A stretch of DNA of 64,000 nucleotides from Cymodocea nodosa. Its lineage: Eukaryota > Streptophyta > Magnoliopsida > Alismatales > Cymodoceaceae. Where the stretch lies: assembly GCA_036874045.1 (NCBI GenBank), contig CM072339.1, positions 4,967,501-5,031,500 of the forward strand. The letters are read 5' to 3'. The notes beneath the pieces are model-generated. The model did not search any database, was not told where the DNA came from, and saw nothing but the letters and a program-made list of their open reading frames with translations. Positions 55,192 to 64,000 of the stretch are shown one piece after another; the stretch's first letter is position 1, and the number at the start of each line of letters is the position of its first letter. The position numbers were made by a program, and so were the translations under genes.

Positions 55192-55538
55192 TTTATAATC
55201 TCATATCTCTCTACTCTCCAAGCTCACAACTAGGAGCTTGTTCTACTAACATCTCTGTTTTGTAGCAACTTAGCCAATTTTGATACCCAACTATAATTGC
55301 TCCACCAAGTTAGTATCTTACTTCTCACTTCTTTTGACAATTGGCAAAAAAGGGGGAGAAAGATCATATTTTGGTAAGCAAGCTGTAGTAAAGTAGGGAG
55401 AGTAATCTTAGAAAAATAGGGGGAGTTTCTAAATCTCATTATTCTGTATTCCTTGTGTGCCTTTCTATATAGATACATAGGGAGAGAAATACATGTAATA
55501 TATTGCAAGGTTTTTGCCATTATCAAAAAGGGGGAGAT
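55192..55538 (+). promoter_or_regulatory. 3' UTR with four polypurine-like tracts of copia C
   Basis: AAAAAAGGGGGAGAAAG (about 55346-55362), AAAATAGGGGGAGTT (about 55413-55427), ATAGGGAGAGAAA (about 55477-55489) and AAAAAGGGGGAGAT (55525-55538) precede the LTR. The last would be the functional tract. Confidence 0.85.
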
Positions 55539-56903
55539 TGAAAGGACCTCTAGATTTCGATAATGCAAAAATCAATGTGAGGATTTGAATTGTATTTCTC
55601 AGGCTTAACAGTCAACAAGAGAGTAGAAGTTGATATAGACAGTTCAAAGTATGTTGCAAGTGATAAAAAGGATTTTGGAAGATTACCAGGCTTAACTATC
55701 CGAAAGAGAAATATTTTCGATGAGTAAACAGTCTAAGTATCCGGAAGGCAGTATAAAGTAGTAATAATACTATCGGACAGTTAGAAGATTAAGTATCTGA
55801 CAGTTAGAAGGTTTTCGGAGAGTTAGAAAGATAGATGTATGAATAATCGAAAAGTTACTAGAGCTAACTAACTAAAATCTTGAAGAGTTTCGGTGAGTTA
55901 CAAGAATAACTATCCGAAACTTAAGTCATTGAATTTCCCACGTGTAGAAATCCAAACAGAAGCTTAAAAGAAGAATCGAAAAGTTATTGGAGTTAACTAT
56001 CCAAAATCTTGAAGAGTTTCGGTGAGTTACAGGAATAACCATCCAGAACTTAAGTCAGTCTATTATGCACATGCTGAATTAGATAAAGCAATCGAAAACT
56101 TAATGAAGGATTTCAGAGGGTTACTGTAGCTAACTATTTGACAGTTAAATAACAGTTCGGTAAGTTACAGCTATAAGTATCCGATTGAATGACAGCTCTC
56201 ATTGTACGATATGAAATCCTACATGGCAGAAAGACTTAAGTTATTTTTTGGTGAGTTACAAACATCCTTCGGAGAGTTACACAACTAACTATTCAAAAGT
56301 TTGAGAAAATCGAAAGGATATCTTGAAATATCTTCCTGAACGGTAACTTACCATATTTGGGACTGAAATCTTACCAAGTATAGCAGAATACATCCGTTGG
56401 AAGAAAAATATGATTGTTACACAGGTTTAGTATATATACAAGCTACAGATAATAGAATTAGCTTAACTTTTGCTCATATACATATTTACACCAAGCACAA
56501 CAGAAGAAAGCCTTAGAGATCAAATCATCTTCAGCATTTACAGATTCAATTTTAGAAGCTCATCATGCACTCAACTCTGATACTTTCAAGCAAGTGTTTT
56601 ACTGAAATACACGGATCAAAAACTTTAGAGAAAGATTGGTTGAAGCTACGATCAAAAAGCTCAAGTGAATGGTTGGTTCTTGCTTTAACCTTAAAGCAAG
56701 TGATTGTAAGTTTGTGAAAGTTTAGTGAAGCCCAAGTATCCCTTGAGGGTGGACTAGCCATTAGTGGTGAACCACCTAAAATCTCTATGTGTATTCTTGT
56801 TATCGTGTGCTTGTTATTTTTCTATATCAATCTGTCATTAAATAGCTAAGAAACAAATTCTTACCATTCACCTCCCCCTCTGGTAAGCCATAAGGTCCTA
56901 ATA
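55539..56903 (+). repeat. Copia C 3' LTR
   Basis: TGAAAGGACCTCTAG to GGTCCTAATA, 1365 bases, colinear with the 5' LTR. In the first 200 bases the two differ at about a dozen places, mostly C/T or G/A, several at former CG sites. The open stretches in it are not genes. Confidence 0.95.
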
Positions 56904-56939
56904 GATAAATGGTTTGTGTTCGTGTTTTCCCAGCACTAC

Positions 56940-58764
56940 ACTAGAAAAACTTGGATTTGTTACTTCTATTTTTACTTAGTTAATTTATCTTTATGCCTAT
57001 TCTTTGTTTTAGAAGTAAACAAACAACCTTTAATACAATTTAGATATTAATTTCAATTTGTACTTTAACTGCAAGTGCATAGTGTCTATTGTATCAGTGT
57101 GCAAGTACAGGTCGATCCCACAGGGAATTGTTGACGAATTTAAGAAATGTTTGATTGTGAACAATTCAAATTTATATTCAATAAGCACTCCGTTGAGTTA
57201 CAGTTAACTCAACGGACTAAGTTCGTTGAGTTATGGATAACTTAACAGACTATCCTCGTGGACTTAAGTTAACTCCACGAGCCTGTCTCTTCTTTATAAT
57301 AATACTATTTACAGAGGAATTCGGCCAACCATTGGGCGATTCCACAGATTGTAAATAACATCAATTAAGCTTTTTAATGCTAGTTAACATTGGATTTATC
57401 ATTATGCAATACTAACATTCAGATGATTCAAACAGTAATCATTAAAATCTTTAAGTTGTTTTGTACAAACCAATTTCAGTAAACTGTAAAATTAAAATTA
57501 ACATAAAACAATCATAAAACTAATACAGATAACATTAATCACGATACAACACAAACAATACAACACTCAAATACAACATACAAACAAAGATAAATTGTTT
57601 TTGGTATTTTTGTTTTTATGTGATGGGCGAAAGGTGAAATGTAAAGTAATTTCACTTGACAGTAAATACTTTCGACACTACTTGCAACGCGATTACACCA
57701 CTGAAAATTGAACCACTTACAATTCTGTCTCCACTCCCTATAGAATCGCGAGTCCAGAATTGCATCTCCTCTTTAGCATATAGCCATCAACCCGAAGCCA
57801 AGGCTAAAAGCTTTATGATCTCCTGAAATATGAGTCGGCGCTTGGTGAAAATGTCTTCCCTTCCCGCGACGCGATCACTCCTCACAGTGGTTATCAGGAA
57901 CTGTGTTTGGCTCGGAATCGACCCGACATTAGGCAAGTATCCTCACAGACCTCCAATGATTGGTAATTATGGTGGTGATACGATGGTTGGTGTGATACTT
58001 CGGAGAATCGCCGATACTGTCTGTAGAAAGCTCGGTGCTCCTCCTCTGTATACACTGGCCATCCATCGATCATCCTTTTTCTTTTTTTTCTTCTTTTCTT
58101 TTATATTTCTTTAGTGGTAACTACTTCTGCTTGAATGATCGGTTGGATTTCCTTCCTTCAGATCAAAGGCAATGATTTCTTTCTCCCTACGCGATTGAAT
58201 TCCTACGTGATACGTGCGAACGTGGTTTTTCCTTCCAACTGTTTATTCCTGCAACCGCTACAGTGGCATATTAGAAAATATATAGTCCGTGGAGTTACAG
58301 ATAACTCAACGGACTTCCTTCGTTGATTTAACTATAAAACACATGCAAAAATAACAACTTAAGTTTATAACGCTAACCTAACGCGTTGCCTTAGTGTATT
58401 TTCATGTAACTCAACGCGTGTAGTGATACTAACTTAACGAGTTATAACGTAAGTAAATCTACCAGCTCTCAACACGTGTCAGCAGCAGTTTAAACATAAA
58501 ATAACATTTCGGAGATTTACAAGTATAACTATCCGATGCTCAGATGCATTTTCGGATACTTAAGAATTTCACAGCTTGCAATTTACCGACAGTTCATAAA
58601 TGTACTAAATTAACATTAATTCCCCAAAATTAAGCACATTCTTCGATTAAAGCATATAACAGTGCAATTATAACATAATGGCTTAATTCTCATATGATAA
58701 GCTAAATATTATGCAATTAACCATCATTTAACCGTTAATAATATGCACTTTTTCATTCTAAACA
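56940..58764 (-). repeat. Athila LTR between W and Y
   Basis: Minus-strand LTR starting TGTTTAGAATGAAAAAG at 58764, similar along its length to 46507-48461 and 60104-62356. It has the conserved GGGATCGACCTGTAC block near 57110, a CG-richer part at 57830-58050 and TCGTTGAGTTA motifs near 57190 and 58300. A polypurine tract abuts its start at 58765. Confidence 0.8.
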
Positions 58765-60085
58765 CTTCCCCCATACCTAAATTTTGCTAGTCCCTTAGCA
58801 AACTAAGATCTAATTAATTGGTCTTTCAAAAAGTGCTAGAATTAATTCTTCCCCTTTTGTTTTTTTTCTTCTGTTTAGCATAAACATATATTCTGTATGT
58901 TTCAGTAATTAACCTACAAAGATATTTAGAATATATGTAAATTACATACAAAGTATATCATCTTCATATAGGTGTTAACTATATTATCGTTTGTTCTTCT
59001 TTTTATCATCTGTAATCCTGAATTTTCCAATAAGTTTTCTAGAAGAAATTTCAACAACATACGAATCAAAGTACAATTCAATTCAATCTGATTAAGACAA
59101 GTAGAATAAAGAATTGTATTTCCATTAAACAACTTCAAAAGTCAATTCCAGATTCATATTTCAGCAATTCTAGATAACATAAAATATACTCGATTCATAA
59201 GATATCTGTATTTCACAAAACACTTGTATCTTTTCAGAACAGTATATGTTTTTTTCTTTTTCTTTTTTTTTTCTCTTTTTTTTTTGTGTACTTTAAAAGT
59301 TAATTTGACAAGCTTGAATCATGCAAGAGCTTTCTAATGTACCCATGTAACGAGCTTTCAGTCAACAATCCTAGATCTGATCGAGATCTTAGGTTGCCAG
59401 ATTTTCAGAGTCCTTTTTCAGGTCAACAATCCTTACATACCTATCTGCTCAAGTACAAAGGCTCGTGATCAAACAAGTCAATAAACTCTCAATATTTTAT
59501 TTTATTTTTATTTTTTTTATTTTTTATTTCTAAAAATAAATGCACACACAAAACAAAGCATTAATCACATACTGTATATGCACGTATTTCATTAATACAA
59601 ATGTAGTAAAACACCAATCTCATATAATCCTGCTTCTATCATTTACTAAAGATATGAATCCATAACAATAAGCTCATACTTTATCTGTAGTTTAATAAGA
59701 TCTACAAATAAATCATTCTACAAGTTCAATCAGTCAAAGTAAATGTATCTTTCATCATATGTGTTTCATTTAATCTAGAATTCACATCTCAGCTCCTTCA
59801 GGACTTCAGATAATTTTCTGATTAAGCATTAAATATTCTGATTTCATTTTAAAATCGTGAAACTGTTAAACTCATGAAATTCAGAAAAATCATAAGATAC
59901 TATATCTAGATTTACATAAATAATAAATTCTATAGCATCTTCTATAGCCTTTTAAATATAACATTCAAGTAGTTTATAAAAATTTTACATAAGCATATGC
60001 CATATTCTCAATTATTTAGTAAAAACACACAACACTTCCTCTGATATTAAAACAAAACAGCACTCACAATTTCTAAGCTTCTCAA
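58765..60085 (-). repeat. Interior of W: polypurine tract and 3' module only
   Basis: Minus strand: the module (about 60000-58778), then GGTATGGGGGAAG (58777-58765). It is closely similar to 6036-7560, including T-rich stretches near 59250-59290 and 59490-59530. No coding sequence. Confidence 0.75.
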
Positions 60086-62356
60086 TCCCTAGCGACGGTG
60101 GTAGAAAACTTGCATGGTTGTGAAAAGTCAAATCAAAAACTTGTTTGATTTGTTTTTATGCTTATATTAATAAATTTTTAGAAGTAAACAAGCAACTTTT
60201 CACACAAATTAGATATTAAGTCTAATTTGTATTTTTAAATGCAAGTGCATAGTGTATATTGTATTTGTGTGCAAGTAGAGGTTGATCCCACAAAGATTGA
60301 GTAAGAATTGTGTACTATTTTGATTTTTATATTGGAGTTTGTATGTATTCAATTAAGTACTTCGTTGAGTTATTGTTAACTCGACGGACTTAGTTCATGG
60401 AGTTACAACTAACTTAATAGACTAACCTCGTGGACTTAAGTTAACTCCACAAGCCTACTTTTCCAATTAAATACTGCTATTCATAGAGAAATTTGGCCAT
60501 CCATTGGGTGGTTCCATAGAATGTAAATAACATCAATTAAGCTTTTTAATGTTAGTTAATTTGAGATTTGTCATTAAGCAAAACTAACATTCTGATATTT
60601 CAAACAGTAACCATTAAGATTTCTTAAGTATTTTGGACGAATAATTTTAGTAAACAATAAAACTATTTTCTATTTTCTGAATCAAACAAATATAAAACAT
60701 TCACAATACTAACAATGATAACATTAATCACGATGCAAAACAAACAATACAACACTTTAATACTAAATGTAAATATAGATAATGAGTTGTTTTTGGTATT
60801 TTTGTTTTGATATATTTTTTAAGATAAGTGAAATGTGAAATGTAAAAATCTTTATCGACAGTAAAAACTTCCATCACTACATGCGATGCAATTACACCAC
60901 TAAAAACTTAATCACTTATAATCTTGCCTCCTCTCCCTATAGAAACGCGAACCAAGACTTGTAAGTTGATCTCCTCTTTAGTATACTAGCATCAACCCAA
61001 AATCAAGGCTAGAAGCTTTACGATCTCTTGAGATATGAGTTGATGCTTGGTGAAAATAGCTTCCCTTCCTACGATGTGATCACTCCTCATAGTGGTTGTC
61101 AGTTACCGGGTTTGGCTCAAAATCAACCCAACATCTGGAAAGTAACCTCATAGACCTTTGATGATTAGTACTTTTAGTGGTGTTGTGGAGCTTCAAGGAA
61201 CTTCTAACGCTTCCTGCAGTTAGCGCGGTCCTTCACCTCCTCTTCTTCATTTTTCTCCTTTTCTTTTATATTTCTTTTAGTAGTAACTATTTCTGCTTAA
61301 ATGATCGATTGGATTTCCTTCATCCATATCAACGATGGTGATTTCTTCTTCATTTCACGAGTTAATTCTTGTGTGATACGTGCAATCGTAGCTTTCCTTT
61401 GAATTTCCTATTTTTGCAATTGCTATAGTGGCATGTTAGAAAATAAATGGTCCATGGAGTTGGTGTAATTCAATGAACTTACTTTGTTGACTTATATATA
61501 AAACACGTGCAATAAAGAAATAACTTATAAGCTTATAACACTAACACAATGCGTTACCTTAGTGTATATTTAAGTAACTCAACATGTATAGTTATGCTAA
61601 ATCAACGAGTTAAACATGTGTAGCTTACGTGACATAATAAAGCATTTAATTTCAACACGTGTATAAATCTAACTTAACGAGTTTAGATATACAACTTATA
61701 ATTTTTACTCGCTAACTCAACAAATTCTCACGTGATCTTTTTATACCTTTAAACCTGTAACTTAACGAGTTAGCACATGATCTTTCAACAAAAAGAACAC
61801 TAACTCAACAAGTTGTTACTGTGCACCTGTACATGATATAAATATGTGCAAATAAAATAGATCATGCTTAATACTATAAAACCACCCTTAAATCAGGTTT
61901 TCAGATCACGACACGTGTCTTTAGTAAGTTTTATGATAAAAATATATTTTGGATACTTGTAAACTTAACTATCCAATGCTTAGACACATTTTGGATAGTT
62001 ACCAGATAACTTATCAAAAATCCACTTAAGTCATGCATTAAGGTTTCAACACATGTACCCTAGGAAATAATAAAATATTTTTTTAGCATTTAAAACATAA
62101 CTATTCGGTACATGAAATATAACTCTCTGAAATAATAGACAATTTCGATACTTAGGAATTAAAAGGCCTATAATTCATCGATAGTGCAAAAATATACTTA
62201 ATTAATGCTAATTCCTTGAAATTATGCAAATTCTTTCATTAAAGCATATAATAGTGCAATTATAACATAATGGCTTAATTCTCATATGATAAGCTAAATA
62301 TTATGCAATTAACCATTATTTAACCATTAATATTATGCACTTTTTCATTCTAAACA
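60086..62356 (-). repeat. Athila LTR and PBS, 5' end of W
   Basis: LTR start at 62356 (minus), running to about 60104, about 2.25 kb, with a PBS-like TACCACCGTCGCTAGGGA at 60103-60086 (a decayed relative of TAGCGCCGTTGCTAGGGA). It contains CACGTGT, CGTTAAGTTA and TATCCAA-type motifs at 61500-62150. Its flank is AGGAA in a copia pol fragment; no matching TSD is found at the other end. Confidence 0.75.
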
Positions 62357-62981
62357 AGGAACTCCTATGAGTACTTCTTTAAAGTTAAATATTGATGACA
62401 TAGGAAAATCAATAGATCAAAGAAAATATAGAAGTATGATTGGTTCTTTATTTTATTAACAGCTAGTAGACCTAATATTATGTTTGCCATGTGTACTTGT
62501 GTTAGATTTCAATCTAATCCTAAAGAATCACACTCAATTGCTGTTAAAAGAATATTTAGATATATATAAGGAGCTAAAAATTTCAGTTTGTTTTATTCTA
62601 AGGATAGTTCAATAGATCTTATGGGATATACTCATGTTGATTATGTAGGATCTACATCTGATAGAAAGAGTACTAGTGGCACATGTCAATTATTGGGAAA
62701 TAATTTGGTGTCATGGTTTAGTAAAAAGTGAAATTGTGTAGCACTTTCAACTACTAAGGCTGAATATGTCATTATTGCATTATGTTGCACTCAGATTTTG
62801 TGGATAAGGCAAACATTAGAAGATTTTGGATTATCTTATGATACAACTGAGATTTATTGTGATAGTAGTTTTACAATAAATCTTTCCAATATCCTATATT
62901 ACATTCTAGAGCAAAGCATATAGAGGTTAGACATCATTTTCTAAGAGATAATGTAATTAAAGGAAAAATTAAATTAGGATT
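62357..62981 (+). pseudogene. pol: Copia B-like pol fragment (end of RT and RNase H)
   Basis: Similar to B1 28250-28870. Readable pieces include TPMSTSLKLNIDDIGKSI, RKYRSMIGSL, RKSTSGTCQLLGNNLVSW and [14 protein letters not shown]. Stops and single-base losses are frequent (for example near 62458, 62570, 62730 and 62890). It is cut on the left by the Athila LTR (62356) and on the right by a B LTR (62982), so it is the wall of two insertions. Confidence 0.85.
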
Positions 62982-64000
62982 TGTAGGATCGAATGGCTAA
63001 ACAAGAGGGGGTGAATTGTGTTTTTCAACATTTTCAATTATAATTGAAACTTCTAAATTAAAAACAAGTTGAGACATTATTTTAATCAAATCATTTTATT
63101 CAAGGTTTCAATTACAATATACAATTCAATTCTCGTTAGAAATTGTAGATGCAATTACATAACGATACCATGTTTTATCTAATCAATTTTATAACTACAA
63201 ATAGAGAAAACTAATTTGTGGAATTTGAAACATTTCTCCCTATTTGAGATTTTTCTTTTTCTTCTTCTTGTTCTTCAAATCTTCAGTGACTAATATCTAA
63301 CTTTCTTTGCTTCACTGAATTTGCTTTCTTTTGATTCTTCAATTCTTTAGTGACATATATTAGACTTTCTCTTCTTCATTGAATTTTCTTCTATTTGAGA
63401 GCTTTTTCTTGGAGAGGTGTTTTGATCCTTGAAAATATATTTTGTTTGGTGCGTAGGGATGATTGATCAATGAGAATTCTATGTCTTTTATATGGTATCT
63501 TCATTTTATGCATATCCTTTATGTTTAACCACAATCAGTTTTCCACTCTTCATGTCTTCTCTTTTTCCTTCATCGAAAGACACACGTTCTGACCCACGTT
63601 TTCCTCTCGAATTTTCTTTAATCATCAATCCTAGATCTTTGAATATTTCTTGTAAAATAAACTTTCTCGTCCAAATTTTTCATCAAGTGTAATAACAAGT
63701 CATTGTGTTAATGTTAACTAAACGAGTAAAACAAGTAGATTTATAACTTAATGTATCTAACTTAATGAGTTCATCATGTACCAAATCATGTGACATGTAC
63801 TGCAGCTAACTCAATGAACTAAGTCCGTAGTGTTACAATTAACTCAATGAACTAGCTTCATGGTGTTAAAGTTAACTCAACGAACTAACTCTGTTGTGTT
63901 ACTGATAGCTTAACGAACTAGTAATAAATAAATGTTTTAAATAATAAAGTATTTACCACGTGTAAGAATAATAACTTTAAGTTTATAACGCTAACCTAAT
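62982..64000 (-). repeat. Copia B LTR, minus strand, running off the window
   Basis: Starts TGTAGGATCGAATGG and contains CACCCCCTCTTG, the GAA/TTC microsatellite and AACTCAACGAAC repeats in reverse, matching the B LTR read backwards. It is inserted in a copia pol fragment after GGATT (62977-62981); its other end is beyond 64000, so solo LTR or full element cannot be decided. Confidence 0.85.

Larger units (their letters stand above)
49189..56903 (+). mobile_element. Copia C, complete Sirevirus-like element
   Basis: A full element: 5' LTR, PBS, gag, pol, repeated polypurine tracts and 3' LTR, with the identical TSD GATAA at 49184-49188 and 56904-56908. It is inserted in Athila Y pol. It is the least decayed coding copy here, though several stops and frameshifts make it non-functional as read. 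Unlike A and B it has no accessory ORF and no Athila-like module. Confidence 0.95.
56904..62356 (-). mobile_element. Athila-like non-coding element W, sharing its 3' LTR with Y
   Basis: Minus strand: 5' LTR 62356-60104, PBS-like site, about 1.3 kb of non-coding interior (the 3' module), polypurine tract, and an LTR 58764-56940 that also acts as 5' LTR of Y, with a decayed PBS next to it (about 56929-56948) and then Y pol. Between that PBS and Y pol (56904-56915, NHLSRL) the gag, protease and RT of Y are deleted. W has no coding, so it is LARD-like or a deletion derivative. Confidence 0.65.

Noticed and set aside
55230-55568. 112-codon minus-strand reading at the end of copia C
   Set aside because: It spans the 3' UTR, purine tracts and LTR start in antisense; it is a composition effect.

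Overview
The window looks like plant nuclear heterochromatin, probably from a eudicot. It is strongly AT-rich by eye and made almost entirely of nested, decayed LTR retrotransposons of two superfamilies: Ty1/copia (three Sirevirus-like families, here called A, B and C, plus one Tnt1-like remnant, D) and Ty3/gypsy of the Athila type. Primer-binding sites read TGGTATCAGAGC-like in copia, and TAGCGCCGTTGC-like (tRNA-Asp type) in the gypsy elements. I see no intact host gene, rRNA, tRNA or CRISPR. The only host-type gene is a broken F-box gene sitting inside an Athila-like element.

Layout. 1-5065 is the 3' part of copia A1, inserted in copia D (5066-5962), which abuts an Athila LTR stub at 5963. 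From 5963 to 13614 (minus strand) runs Athila copy Z: LTR stub, polypurine tract, non-coding 3' module, F-box pseudogene, gag, motif-rich spacer, and the C-terminal part of an accessory ORF. That ORF is split at 13614/39700 by a 26-kb copia B insertion (13615-39694; TSD GAGGT/GTGGT). Inside B are a tandem pair of B elements sharing a middle LTR (33265-34887), an A2 element inserted in the first B LTR (14276-22672; TSD TCAGT/TTAGT), a solo B LTR inserted in A2 gag (15814-17586; TSD GCATG/ACATG), and a solo A LTR inserted in the last B LTR (37906-39120). Z resumes at 39695-41087 and meets an inverted Athila LTR piece (41088-42129). Athila copy Y (minus) follows: accessory ORF 42793-45051 and integrase 45781-46449. 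Y is interrupted by a TSD-flanked LTR-containing insertion (46450-48461, TSD ACCCC) and by a whole copia C element (49189-56903, TSD GATAA on both sides). Y's 5' LTR (56940-58764) is shared with a coding-free element W (56940-62356). The end holds a copia pol fragment and a minus-strand B LTR running off the window.

The most notable signal is modular sharing between the two superfamilies. One accessory protein family, with a recognisable C-terminal domain, lies downstream of pol in both the copia (A1, A2, B1) and Athila (Z, Y) elements. In copia A2 and B1 this ORF is preceded by a stretch related to the Athila 3' end: non-coding module and GGGGGAG tract, and in A2 clearly also the Athila LTR U3. 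This suggests that a gypsy-derived promoter block was captured to drive the accessory ORF. A short TCGnnnAGTTA-type motif, often near CACGTG boxes, recurs in the LTRs of all the larger families.

All boundaries were placed by eye from TG/CA ends, TSDs, PBS and PPT signals and pairwise similarity. Percent identities were not computed.
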